Assembly (NCBI GenBank): GCA_965229005.1
Contig: CBDDIP010000002.1
Span: 2,418,001-2,482,000 of the forward strand
Origin: CBDDIP01 sp965229005
GTDB lineage: Bacteria; Actinomycetota; Acidimicrobiia; Acidimicrobiales; Ilumatobacteraceae
DNA length: 64,000 nt
Direction: 5' to 3'
The position numbers and the translations under genes were made by a program. The first letter of the stretch is position 1. Each line of letters begins with the position of its first letter. The notes beneath the pieces are model-generated. The model saw nothing but the letters and a program-made list of their open reading frames with translations. It had not been told where the DNA came from and made no database searches. Positions 32,470-41,075 of the stretch are shown one piece after another.

Positions 32470-33264
32470 GTGCTCGTCACCCGCCCCCTGATCGATCGGC
32501 TCGAGACGAGTGCTGCCCTCGCCTGCGAGCGCGCCGTCGCTTCGATGTCGGGAGCCGAGACGACGCCGTTCGGACGTGGGCTGCTGGTGGCGATGGGGGA
32601 GGGCCGATACGTCAACCGCGCCATGGGCGTGACGATCGACGAGCTCGACGACGAGTCCGTCGGCGACCTGGTCGCGTGGTACCGGGATCGCGGTCTGCCG
32701 CCGATGCTTGAGGTGTCGGCGTGGGCGTCACGAGAGACGCTGGCCGCCCTCGCCGGTCGGGGATTCGCCCCGTCGTGGTTCCGTGCCATGTTCGCCAGGA
32801 CCTGCGACCCGTCGACGGACGTTCCGGCGAGCGACGTCGATGTGTTCGCCGTCAGCAGTGACGACGACGCTGCCACGTGGCGGCGCGTCTTCGCCGCCGG
32901 CTTCGGCGTCGTCGAGCCCGACGCCATCGCGATCAGTGACGAGTACGCGGCTGCCGATCGAGCGATCGAGTCAGGCCAGCAGTTCCTGGCCGTCGTCGCC
33001 GGCGAGGTGGCCGGTTGCGGTGGGGTCGTCATCGCCGACGGCGTCGCGTGGGTGGGCGGCGCCGCCACGCTGCCCCAGTTCCGCGGCCGCGGTGTGCAGG
33101 CGGCGCTCGTGCGCCGCCGTCTGCAGCACGGACAGGAGCACGGCTGCGACCTCGCGGCCGCAACCGCCGTGCCGATCGGCGACTCGGCACGCAACCTCAC
33201 CAGGCTCGGGTTCCACCTCGTGCAGCACCAAGTGGTGATGAGCGTTACGACCGGCGGGCGCTGA
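32470..33264 (+). CDS. GNAT-family N-acetyltransferase
   Basis: The 264-residue protein has a degenerate N-terminal half and a C-terminal GNAT domain. The acetyl-CoA-binding motif is GAATLPQFRGRGVQAALVRRRL (about 196-217), followed by RLGFHLVQHQVVM. The substrate is unknown. TAGTGT (32458-32463) lies 6 nt before the GTG start. Its 3' end overlaps a convergent methyltransferase gene by 20 bp, so the two transcripts are antisense at their ends. Confidence 0.8.
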   Translation: MLVTRPLIDRLETSAALACERAVASMSGAETTPFGRGLLVAMGEGRYVNRAMGVTIDELDDESVGDLVAWYRDRGLPPMLEVSAWASRETLAALAGRGFAPSWFRAMFARTCDPSTDVPASDVDVFAVSSDDDAATWRRVFAAGFGVVEPDAIAISDEYAAADRAIESGQQFLAVVAGEVAGCGGVVIADGVAWVGGAATLPQFRGRGVQAALVRRRLQHGQEHGCDLAAATAVPIGDSARNLTRLGFHLVQHQVVMSVTTGGR

Positions 33265-34069
33265 CCAGCCAGACGGCGCCGCGCAGCGTGAGCTCTCCGT
33301 CGACCACCCTCGACTGCAGGTCGGCGCGGACCTCGTCGACCAAGCGCTCTTGATCCTCGGGGGCCAGGTGCTCGGTCATCAACCGGCCGGTCTCGCCGGC
33401 GAGGATCATCGCCAGTCGCTCCTCGACGCCGTCGCTGTCGTCGGTGGCGTAGCGGATCGATCCGTCGAGTGGCTCGACGGCGATGTCGATCCATCCGGAT
33501 CGATCGAGGATGTCGTGCACACGCTCGCCGTCGGCGAACGCCACCGGGCCCGGAGCGTGCGGGTCGGCCGGGGCCGACGTGGGCAGTGCCGCGGCGATGA
33601 TCGATGTGCCGGCGGTGAAGTTCGGGTTCTCGGCCACGCTGCGCCAGCAGACGAACACCAGACGGCCACCGGGCGCCGTGGACGCGCGGATGTTGGTGAA
33701 CGCCTCGACGGGATCGTCGAAGAACATCACGCCGAACCGCGAGAGGACCGCGTCGAACTCGCCGGTGAGCCGATCGGTCTGCGCGTCGGCGACGACGAAC
33801 GTGGCCGTGGGGACGCGCGCCCGTGCTTCGTCGATCATCGTCGCCGAGATGTCGACGCCCGTCACCGTTGCGCCGGTGGCGGCGAGGACGGACGCGGTGG
33901 TCCCGTACCCACACCCGACGTCGAGCACCCGCTCGCCGGGCAGCACCGCCAGCTTGGCGATCGCCGCGTCGCCGAACTCGGCGAGCGCCTGGTCGAAGAT
34001 CCGTTGGTGCTGCACCCAGGAGACGCCGCCGTACTTCGTCCAGTGGTCGCGCATCAGCTCGTTGGCCAT
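33245..34069 (-). CDS. SAM-dependent methyltransferase
   Basis: The 274-residue protein has motif I RVLDVGCGYGTTASVLA, motif II VTGVDISATMI and FDAVLSRFGVMFFDDPVEAF, typical of UbiE-like small-molecule methyltransferases. The N-terminus (WTKYGGVSWVQHQRIFDQAL) matches the conserved substrate-side helix. ATG 34069 is favoured by CAGTCT 6 nt upstream on the minus strand; GTG 34075 is the alternative. It lies 12 bp after the PlsC-like gene and might be the last gene of that operon. Confidence 0.8.
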   Translation of the reverse strand: MANELMRDHWTKYGGVSWVQHQRIFDQALAEFGDAAIAKLAVLPGERVLDVGCGYGTTASVLAATGATVTGVDISATMIDEARARVPTATFVVADAQTDRLTGEFDAVLSRFGVMFFDDPVEAFTNIRASTAPGGRLVFVCWRSVAENPNFTAGTSIIAAALPTSAPADPHAPGPVAFADGERVHDILDRSGWIDIAVEPLDGSIRYATDDSDGVEERLAMILAGETGRLMTEHLAPEDQERLVDEVRADLQSRVVDGELTLRGAVWLVSARRS

Positions 34070-34081
34070 GCGCACAGACTG

Positions 34082-35107
34082 TCAGCCCAGGTCGGGCCAG
34101 CGGCGCTTCTGTCGTTTTCGCTGCCCGGCCTTGCCGAGCTTGCGTTGCTCGGCAAGCGCCCACTGGCGCCGCCAACCCGTGTACTCCGGGCCGCCGAGTG
34201 ATGGGTTCTCGCGCTTGGCCGTGCGCTGACGGGCGCTCCACCAATCGGTGAGCGCCTCGTCGCCGAGTGCGACGACGGCGGCTTCGATGCGCGAGTTGAA
34301 GCGGCGTGTGCTTTCGCCCTCCGCCGGCCACATCGGAGATCCGAACACGACCTTCGTCCGGCCGGGCTTCAACCGCTTCATGCCCTTGCCGAAGATGGCG
34401 CCGCTGCCGTCGATGAACACCGGCACGACGGCGGCACCGGTGCGCGCCGACAGGTAGGCCGCGCCGCCCTTGAACTCCTGGCCCCAACCGTCGGGCGAGC
34501 GCCCGCCCTCGGGGTAGATCACGAGGCTCCAACCGTCGTCGATCAGCTTGCGGATCTGATCGCTGTTCTTGCGGCCGGTGACCTCGCGGTCGATCGGCAG
34601 CGCGTTCAGCACGAGCGCCGAAGCGGTGCCCTTGATGCGCTTGTCGAAGAAGAAGTCGGCGGCGGCAGCGATGAACAGCTTCGACCGCCACGGCTCCGGC
34701 ACCACGGTGATGATCAGCGGCGTGTCGACGTGGCTGTGGTGGTTCGGGGCGAAGATCACTGCTGGCACGTCATCGCGCTGGCGGAGGTCCTCCAGCCGAT
34801 CGGTGCCGACCACCTCGGGATCGGCGATCAGCTTGACCCCGAGCCGCATCGGTCCGGCGACGATCACCTTGCGTGCGGCGCGGGCCGGCAACGAGCGCGC
34901 CCACTCCGTCTCGAAGTTGGCGCCGAGCGTCGTCTCCTCCTCGGGCACCACCACGCCGCGCGGCTTGGTCGGGGCGCGGTACGGGAAGCCGGCGGACGCG
35001 ATCGTGCGCTTCACCGTCGAGGTCTTCGCGCGTGCCGTCTTCACGGCGCGGCCGGCGAGTCGCTTGCCGGCGAGGGGAGTGGGGACGCCGTTGCGCACGC
35101 GTGCCAT
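34082..35107 (-). CDS. PlsC-like 1-acyl-sn-glycerol-3-phosphate acyltransferase family protein
   Basis: The 341-residue protein has the acyltransferase block I NHHSHVD (H-x4-D), block III YPEGGRSPDG and block IV-like VVPVFIDGSG. It therefore should transfer an acyl group to a lysophosphatidate-like alcohol at the membrane face. The about 80-residue Arg/Lys-rich N-terminal extension and Lys-rich C-terminus (QRKRQKRRW) are unusual additions. It is the fourth gene of a tight operon, 8 bp after the LarA-like gene, so its real acceptor may be a lipid made by its neighbours. Confidence 0.85.
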   Translation of the reverse strand: MARVRNGVPTPLAGKRLAGRAVKTARAKTSTVKRTIASAGFPYRAPTKPRGVVVPEEETTLGANFETEWARSLPARAARKVIVAGPMRLGVKLIADPEVVGTDRLEDLRQRDDVPAVIFAPNHHSHVDTPLIITVVPEPWRSKLFIAAAADFFFDKRIKGTASALVLNALPIDREVTGRKNSDQIRKLIDDGWSLVIYPEGGRSPDGWGQEFKGGAAYLSARTGAAVVPVFIDGSGAIFGKGMKRLKPGRTKVVFGSPMWPAEGESTRRFNSRIEAAVVALGDEALTDWWSARQRTAKRENPSLGGPEYTGWRRQWALAEQRKLGKAGQRKRQKRRWPDLG

Positions 35108-35115
35108 GTCGACGC

Positions 35116-36702
35116 CTACTTCACGTCCGCGATCATCAGCGGTGGTGTGTGCAGGTGGGTGATCGTCGCGTTGCGACCGACGACGTCGCTGGCGATCTCG
35201 AACGCGTCGTCCATGGTCGATGCGGGCGTGAAGCCGAGGCGGCGCACCGCCTTCGCATCGCCGCCCACGATGATCACACGACCGGCGTGCTTCATCCCGT
35301 GGCTGCCCCAGTACCACATGTAGAACGGGTGCACGCCGTGGTACGCGTGGCTGGTGCGGTACAGGTGCTTGTACCACTCGTCGTGGGCGAACTTCTCTTC
35401 GAACTCCTTCGACATGCGGTGCGGGTCGGTGGTCTCGGCCAGCACCTGCTCGTAGAAGTCGATGTAGCTCGGGTGGTGCACGGGGTGGAAGTCGGGCAGC
35501 GTCGGGTGGGTCATGATGATGACGCCGCCCTCACGCACCAACGGCTTGCCGCGGTACATGTTGAAGTAGTACCCGAGGCCCATGCACATCACGAGGATCG
35601 GGTTGAGGATCGAGTGCACGTTGTACGGGCTGATGTACGGGATGCCCATCGTCAGGATGTCGGTCTGCCCCTGCACCTCGACGAGCTGTTGCGCGTAGAC
35701 GTGCTCGGTGGTGATCTTGTGCACCGCCTCGACCTCGCCACACTGGATGCTCGTCATCTGGTGCGGCGCTTCGATCGAGTGGAAGATCTTGCGGGCGAGC
35801 TTGACCGGCGTGCGATCGAGCGACTTCTTCACCCCGAGGAACGTCGCCCGATCCTTCGGGCCCCACTCCCACTCGCGCTTGGAGAGGAACTCGAAGCCCT
35901 TCGGGAACGTGTCGGTGTTCAGCGTGGTCTCGATCTGGAACACCTTCGGCCCGTTGTCGCGCATGATCTTGCCCATCCGCCAGTTGCTCTTGTGGAGCTC
36001 GCTGCGGTGCTGGTCCATGAAGCTGTGCGAGGCCTCCATGGTGGTCGGGTTGTGGTGGTGGCGCAGGCTGCGGTAGCTGGCCAGGCCGGTGGCCGTGCTC
36101 TTCCACCCGCCGTCCATCGCGACGAGGTTGATGTTGACGTAGACGAGCAGGTCGCTCTCGGCGGCGCGCTTGTTGATCTCCACCTCTTCGCCCTCGGGCG
36201 TCGCGCCGAGGAACGACAGCCCCTCGGGATCCTCGGCGTCGTGCTGGTAGAGCAGACCTCGCGGTGCGAATGCGTCGTACACGCGATCACCGACGGCGTG
36301 GCGCAGCTCGAACTCGTGCATCCGCCGGTGCAGTGCGAGGGCGACGATGATGTGCACGTCGTCGACGCCGGCCTCGGCGGCGAGGTCGAGCACCGCTTCG
36401 ATCACGCGCTGGCGGATGTCCGGTCGGCGCATCTTCGGCAGCGGCAGGCTGACGTCGTCGAAGGCGATGGTCAGCTTCATGCCGGGGAACAGCAGCGCCG
36501 GCAGCGGGTCCATGTCGTGCGGGTTCAGCAGTGCATGACGGATGGCCCCATCGATGTCGTCGAGCGCCGGCAACGGCTCGGCCGGGTAGATGATGCGGCT
36601 GCGGTTGGCGGGCAGCTTCTCGAGGCTGAAGCCCTCACCGCGCCAGAACAGCGTCGGCGGGGTGGAGCGGTCGACGTCGAGGACGAAACCGGGACGGGGC
36701 AT
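35116..36702 (-). CDS. LarA-like (DUF2088, lactate racemase domain) protein
   Basis: The 528-residue protein has the LarA/DUF2088 N-terminal domain with LTIAFDDVSLPLP and the signature HRRMHEFELRHAVG, equivalent to the HRPxTxEE segment of LarA. A C-terminal domain follows with several conserved His residues (HPTLPDFHPVHHPSY, YHGVHPFYMWYWGSHG). LarA uses a nickel-pincer nucleotide to racemise or epimerise 2-hydroxyacids; whether this longer relative does so is unknown, and no cofactor-maturation genes (larB, larC, larE) are nearby. It lies 1 nt after the dehydrogenase gene and has an AAGAGG ribosome site. Confidence 0.8.
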   Translation of the reverse strand: MPRPGFVLDVDRSTPPTLFWRGEGFSLEKLPANRSRIIYPAEPLPALDDIDGAIRHALLNPHDMDPLPALLFPGMKLTIAFDDVSLPLPKMRRPDIRQRVIEAVLDLAAEAGVDDVHIIVALALHRRMHEFELRHAVGDRVYDAFAPRGLLYQHDAEDPEGLSFLGATPEGEEVEINKRAAESDLLVYVNINLVAMDGGWKSTATGLASYRSLRHHHNPTTMEASHSFMDQHRSELHKSNWRMGKIMRDNGPKVFQIETTLNTDTFPKGFEFLSKREWEWGPKDRATFLGVKKSLDRTPVKLARKIFHSIEAPHQMTSIQCGEVEAVHKITTEHVYAQQLVEVQGQTDILTMGIPYISPYNVHSILNPILVMCMGLGYYFNMYRGKPLVREGGVIIMTHPTLPDFHPVHHPSYIDFYEQVLAETTDPHRMSKEFEEKFAHDEWYKHLYRTSHAYHGVHPFYMWYWGSHGMKHAGRVIIVGGDAKAVRRLGFTPASTMDDAFEIASDVVGRNATITHLHTPPLMIADVK

Positions 36703-36703
36703 C

Positions 36704-37858
36704 TCAGCGACCTCTTTCTTGGATGTGGTCGTGTCGGAGGTCGAAGGCGATCTTGATGGCGCCGCGGCGGCCGGCGTTGGCGGCGTGCTCGATGGCGTCG
36801 GCGTAGTCGGCCAGGCGATAGGTCTGGGAGACGAAGCGGCCGAGGTCGTAGCGGGCGACGAGGTCGATCGCCGTGTCGAAGTCCTCGCGCTGATAGGCGT
36901 AGCACCCGCGGATGGACACCTCACGGTGCCACAGCGTGGTGAGGTCGAGCTTCACCGTTGCAGGCATCCCGACGAGCAGGATCTCGCCGCCGGGGGCGAC
37001 CACCTGCAGCGCCTGGGCGAGCGAATCGCTGGTGCCGACGCAGTCGATGACGAGCGGGACGCCGGACGTCAGCTGGTTGCCAACCACCATCGAGGCCGTG
37101 CCACTGCGCACTGCTCTGGCGAGCTCGGACGTGGCGACGGTGTGCCCGCCGAGCGCCTTCGCCGCGGCGATCTGGTGCGGGTAGCGGGCGGTGATCATCA
37201 CCGGACGGGTGTCGGAGTCGCGGCGGGCCCCGATGGCGGCGAGGGTCAGCAGGCCGAGCGTGCCGGCTCCGATGATCACCGCGTCGTCACCCGTGTACCG
37301 GGAGGCGGCGTGGACGGCGCACGCGGTGGGTTCAACCATCACCGCCTGCTCGTCGGTGAGCTCGGCGGGCACGTCGACGAGCTGGCTCTCGTGGGCGACC
37401 ATCTGCGGGCTCCAGCCACCGCCGGTGTCCTTGCAGAACCCGGTCTGCAGCCCGGGGGAGAGGTGTCCGAAGGCGACGTTCTCGCACAGGTTGATGCGAT
37501 CGGCGGCGCACATCTCGCAGTCCGGCAGCCCGCGGGTGAGACAGGTGAGGACAGGGATGACGACCACTCGTCGACCGTCGGCCGTGTCGGCGACGACCTC
37601 GTGGCCGGGCGTGAAGGGGAAGCTGACGATCGGTTCGAAGTAGCGGCTGGTGACCGCGTCGATGGTGGCCAGGTCGCTGCCGCAGATCCCGCTCAGGCGT
37701 GGGTGCAGGACCTGCCAGCCCTCGGCGGGCAACGTCGGCGGCTCGATGTCGGCCAGTTCGAGCGGACCGTGAGCCCCGCCGGCACCCGGCGAGATGGCCG
37801 ACAGGATCCGCGCCGCGGCGAACTTGGCGACCTTGCGATCGATCTGCAGCGCCTTCAC
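36704..37858 (-). CDS. zinc-binding alcohol dehydrogenase (MDR superfamily)
   Basis: The 384-residue protein is a medium-chain dehydrogenase: catalytic zinc region SGICGSDL and PGHEVV, a structural-zinc-like Cys set (CLTRGLPDCEMCAADRINLC), and an NAD(P) site in AVIIGAGTLGLLTL. It should interconvert an alcohol and an aldehyde or ketone. The GTG start overlaps the stop of the acyl-reductase/HAD gene by 4 bp, and its own stop is 1 nt from the LarA-like gene. The enzymes therefore very likely act in one pathway, perhaps on the aldehyde made upstream. Confidence 0.88.
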   Translation of the reverse strand: MKALQIDRKVAKFAAARILSAISPGAGGAHGPLELADIEPPTLPAEGWQVLHPRLSGICGSDLATIDAVTSRYFEPIVSFPFTPGHEVVADTADGRRVVVIPVLTCLTRGLPDCEMCAADRINLCENVAFGHLSPGLQTGFCKDTGGGWSPQMVAHESQLVDVPAELTDEQAVMVEPTACAVHAASRYTGDDAVIIGAGTLGLLTLAAIGARRDSDTRPVMITARYPHQIAAAKALGGHTVATSELARAVRSGTASMVVGNQLTSGVPLVIDCVGTSDSLAQALQVVAPGGEILLVGMPATVKLDLTTLWHREVSIRGCYAYQREDFDTAIDLVARYDLGRFVSQTYRLADYADAIEHAANAGRRGAIKIAFDLRHDHIQERGR

Positions 37859-40209
37859 GTGATGCCCGCCTTGTCGCTGCGGGTGCGGGCGACGGGGAGG
37901 AGCGGACGCGGGGCGCCCGGCGCCTTGTCCCAGTGCTCGACCAGCCAGCCGCGCTTGCGGGCGATCGCCGCCAGGCGGGTCTCGGGATTGACGGCGACGG
38001 GGAAGCCGACTGCTTCGAGCATCGGCAGGTCGCTGGTGGAGTCGGCGTAGGCGATCGACTCGTCGAGCCGCAGCCCTTCGGACTCGCAGTAGTCGGCCAG
38101 GATCTGCGCGCGGGTCTCGCCGGTCGGTGGAACCTGCAGCAGTCGACCCGAGTAGACCTCGCGGCCGCTGCGGTCGATGTTGGTGCCCATCTCGGCGGCG
38201 ACGATCTCGTCGAACAGCGGGCGCAGGCTCTCGACGACGAAGTCGAGCGCGCCGGTGATCAGGATCGTGCGGTGCCCGGCCGCGCGGTGGGCGCGCACGC
38301 GACGGATGCCCGCCGGGAAGCTCTTCGTCAGGATCAGCTGGGTGAACAGCTCGCGGGCGTCGGTGTCGATCTGGTCGACCGGCGCGTCCTCGTAGCGACG
38401 GTAGAACGACCGCAGGAAGTCGCTGCGGTCGCGGCGGTCGAGGGCCAGCATCCCCGGCGCCTGGCGGAGCGTGCGCAGCACGTAGCGAACCTTCTCCGGC
38501 TGGTTGAGACGACGGGTCGCCAGCCACGAGTAGCTCTCGACGACGTTGCTGGCGATCAGCGTGTTCTCGAGGTCGAAGGCGGCCACGTGGCGTGCCGGTT
38601 CCAGCACCTGACGGCGCAGGCGCGACGAGCGCGACTCGCTGTTGTTCTTGCCGGGCGTGGTCTTGACGCGACCGTGCTGGACGATGCTCGGCAGGTGCGT
38701 CTCGCGGATGTACAGCGGCCAGTCGACGACACGCGGATCGAAGCAGAAGTCGGCTTGGTCCGCAGCGTCGAGGTCGTTCCAGATGCGCAGCAGGTTGTCG
38801 ACGGAGTAGATCGCTTCGCACTCGGTGTAGAGGCCGTACAGCTCGACGTACTGCAACGCCCGCTCGACGTCGCCCTTCTTCTCCTCGAGCTTGGCCGACC
38901 AGTCGCCCTGCTTGCCGCGCAGCGGCAGTTGGTGGAGGATCTTCTCGCCGCGGATGATCAGCTTCTGAGCACGCTCCAGCTGACCCTGCACACGCCCGCG
39001 ACCGGGGAAGCGGAAGTCAGGGACGACGATCGGCTGACCCTTGCTGTCGTAGACCGGGTGCTCGTTGAACCAGTCGCGCACGTTGTCGACGAGGATGCCG
39101 TAGTGCAACGGGTTGGTCGACCCGGAGGCGACCTGCGTGATCGCCGGGGCGTCCTTCGGGCCGAGTGCGGCGACGGCGATGATCGCCGCGACGACGAGGT
39201 CGACCGGAATGACGTCGACGGTGCCCTCCGGCACGCCCGGGAACTCGCTGAGCAAGCCGCGTGCGTAGGAGAGGATCACCGGCTCGGCCATGCGGAAGCC
39301 GCGGATCCAGCCGGGGAACGGCTCGGCGACGGCGGACTCGATGATCGACGGGCGCACGATGCTGACCGGCACGGCGCCCTTCGTCTCGGTGAGCGCCTGT
39401 TCGCCGAGTGCCTTGGTGAACGCGTAGGCGTCCGGCCAACCGACCGACGCGGCGCGGGCGCGGCCGGCTTCGATCAACTGATCGCTGACCCAGCGCTCAC
39501 GGTTCTGCTCGGTCTTCGAGGCGAGCGCAGGTGTGCCTGCGGCGCCGAGCTCGCGGCGGGCCTCGTGGCGGAACTCGACCAGTCGTTCGGGCTTGCGGCT
39601 GCGGTCCTCGAGGTCGGCTCGCAGCCGGCGTGCAGCGTCCACTTCCTTGCGCCAGCTGAGACCGATGTCGAACGGGCCGGCGGAGACCAGTTCTTCAGGG
39701 GCGCTGCCGCGCCGGTTGCCGGCGACGTAGCAGGTGCTGACGGCGACGAGGTGGGGCGCGATGCCGAGGTCGTTGAGCGTCGCTGCGATGCGAAGCGGAC
39801 CCATCAGGTTGATCTCGACGGCGGAGTCGAGTGGGGAGTCGAACGACACTGCTGCGGCCGAGTGGATGACGATGTCGCACGTCTTCAACAGGGCGCGATC
39901 GACGTCGTTGAGCCCGAGCCCGTCGGCGCTGACGTCGCCGGTGATCGTCACGATGCGGCGAGCGGTCATCTCGTCGAACGTCTCGGCACCTGCATCAGCG
40001 ATGATGCCGCGCAGCTTGTCGAAGGCATCGTTCTTGAGGATCTCGCGACGGACTCGTTCGGCGGCGACGGTGCGCTTGCCGGCACGTACGAGGAGCACCA
40101 GGTTGCAGCCGGGTGCGCAGCGCAGCAGCCGTTCGATGAGCGCGGTGCCGACGAACCCGGTGCCACCGGTGATGGCGATCCGCTTGCCGGCGAGTTGTTC
40201 GGCGATCAT
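37855..40209 (-). CDS. fatty acyl-CoA reductase-like SDR domain fused to a HAD-IB phosphatase-like domain
   Basis: The 784-residue protein has an N-terminal extended SDR of the NAD_binding_4 (acyl reductase/male-sterility) type: GGTGFVG (15-21), STCYVAG (158-164) and the YxxxK pair Tyr262/Lys266. A C-terminal HAD-IB domain starts near residue 540, with the nucleophile Asp546 in FDLENT and the late acidic motif ADSTSDLPML. The second Asp of the usual DxD is Glu548, which may alter or abolish phosphatase chemistry. It is first in a four- or five-gene operon, divergent from a TetR gene. Acyl reduction followed by dephosphorylation, or an acyltransferase-like role, are possible. Confidence 0.82.
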   Translation of the reverse strand: MIAEQLAGKRIAITGGTGFVGTALIERLLRCAPGCNLVLLVRAGKRTVAAERVRREILKNDAFDKLRGIIADAGAETFDEMTARRIVTITGDVSADGLGLNDVDRALLKTCDIVIHSAAAVSFDSPLDSAVEINLMGPLRIAATLNDLGIAPHLVAVSTCYVAGNRRGSAPEELVSAGPFDIGLSWRKEVDAARRLRADLEDRSRKPERLVEFRHEARRELGAAGTPALASKTEQNRERWVSDQLIEAGRARAASVGWPDAYAFTKALGEQALTETKGAVPVSIVRPSIIESAVAEPFPGWIRGFRMAEPVILSYARGLLSEFPGVPEGTVDVIPVDLVVAAIIAVAALGPKDAPAITQVASGSTNPLHYGILVDNVRDWFNEHPVYDSKGQPIVVPDFRFPGRGRVQGQLERAQKLIIRGEKILHQLPLRGKQGDWSAKLEEKKGDVERALQYVELYGLYTECEAIYSVDNLLRIWNDLDAADQADFCFDPRVVDWPLYIRETHLPSIVQHGRVKTTPGKNNSESRSSRLRRQVLEPARHVAAFDLENTLIASNVVESYSWLATRRLNQPEKVRYVLRTLRQAPGMLALDRRDRSDFLRSFYRRYEDAPVDQIDTDARELFTQLILTKSFPAGIRRVRAHRAAGHRTILITGALDFVVESLRPLFDEIVAAEMGTNIDRSGREVYSGRLLQVPPTGETRAQILADYCESEGLRLDESIAYADSTSDLPMLEAVGFPVAVNPETRLAAIARKRGWLVEHWDKAPGAPRPLLPVARTRSDKAGIT

Positions 40210-40235
40210 GACGTCTCGCTTTCTAGCACGGTTTG

Positions 40236-40251
40236 TCTACCATGTGGTAGA
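40236..40251. promoter_or_regulatory. TetR-type operator between the TetR gene and the acyl-reductase operon
   Basis: TCTACCA-TG-TGGTAGA is a perfect 7+2+7 palindrome in the 48-bp divergent spacer, ending 6 bp before the TetR start. Its position would block both promoters, so the TetR protein probably represses itself and the operon. Confidence 0.75.
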
Positions 40252-40257
40252 GACGCC

Positions 40258-40863
40258 ATGAGAACACCGACCATCCGAACATCCACGCGGGAGAGGATCC
40301 TGGAGGCGGCCACGGACCTGTTCGGCACCCGCGGCGTGGATGCAGTGTCGCTCGACGTGATCGCCGCCGAGGTCGGGGTGGCCAAGCAGACGCTGCTCTA
40401 CTGGTTCCCCAGCAAGGACGATCTCGTGCACGCCGTCCTCGTCGCAGCCGTCGCCGAGCTCACGGTGGTCATCGACGCCGCGGTCCGCGCCGCCTCCGAC
40501 GACCCGCTCGATCGCATCGACGCCGTCGTCCGTGCCGTCTTCCGCCCCGCGGTGCGTCGCCCCGCGCTGCTCGGCTTGATCCGCGAGGTCAGCCGCCTGT
40601 CGGCGTCGGCGGCCGATCAGCTGACCGGCTCGCTGGCTCCGCTCGTCGATCGAGCCGTCGGCTACCTGAGCACCGAGATGGACGCCGGACGGCTGCGTCG
40701 CGCCGACCCGCGCCTGGTCGCATCGCTCTGCTACGCCACCGTGACCGGCATCGCCACCGAACCGGAGGCCCTGCGCGCCGTCGGCTGGCAGGCCGACGCC
40801 CCCGGCCTGCGTCGCCTGCGCACCGAGCTCCTCGCCTTCCTCCGAGCGGCCCTCCGGCCGTGA
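40258..40863 (+). CDS. TetR/AcrR-family transcriptional regulator
   Basis: The 201-residue protein has a TetR helix-turn-helix (RERILEAATDLFGTRGVDAV...VAKQTLLYWFPSKDDLVHAV, residues 11-59) and an all-helical ligand domain. It faces the four-gene acyl-reductase/LarA/PlsC operon across a 48-bp spacer with a perfect palindrome, the classic layout of a local repressor relieved by a pathway ligand such as an acyl-CoA. A longer frame open far upstream is antisense to the operon and is not coding. Confidence 0.92.
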   Translation: MRTPTIRTSTRERILEAATDLFGTRGVDAVSLDVIAAEVGVAKQTLLYWFPSKDDLVHAVLVAAVAELTVVIDAAVRAASDDPLDRIDAVVRAVFRPAVRRPALLGLIREVSRLSASAADQLTGSLAPLVDRAVGYLSTEMDAGRLRRADPRLVASLCYATVTGIATEPEALRAVGWQADAPGLRRLRTELLAFLRAALRP

Positions 40864-40964
40864 CGCTCGGTGCTCGCTGCGCTCGCCTGCCGTGTTCGCT
40901 CGCTGGCGCTCGCTCACCCGAACTCCAGTCCGCGGGGCACTGTCCTGACCCGGCTGCTCGATCT

Positions 40965-41061
40965 GTCCGAGTACTGAACGCGCGGTGAGCGCGCGTTCGA
41001 TACTCGGATCGATCTTGTCCGAGTACTGAACGTGCGGTGAGCGCGCGTTCGGTACTCGGAC
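40965..41061. terminator. two tandem near-identical hairpins between convergent genes
   Basis: Copy 1 begins at 40965 and copy 2 at 41017 (52-bp period). Both start GTCCGAGTACTGAACG, share the loop region GCGGTGAGCGCG and end with the complementary TACTCGGA arm (40966-41008 and 41017-41061). Each forms a stem of about 18-19 bp with one or two mismatches. They sit between the TetR and phosphotransferase gene ends and look like a duplicated bidirectional terminator. Confidence 0.75.
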
Positions 41062-41075
41062 ACTTTCAGGTCAGG

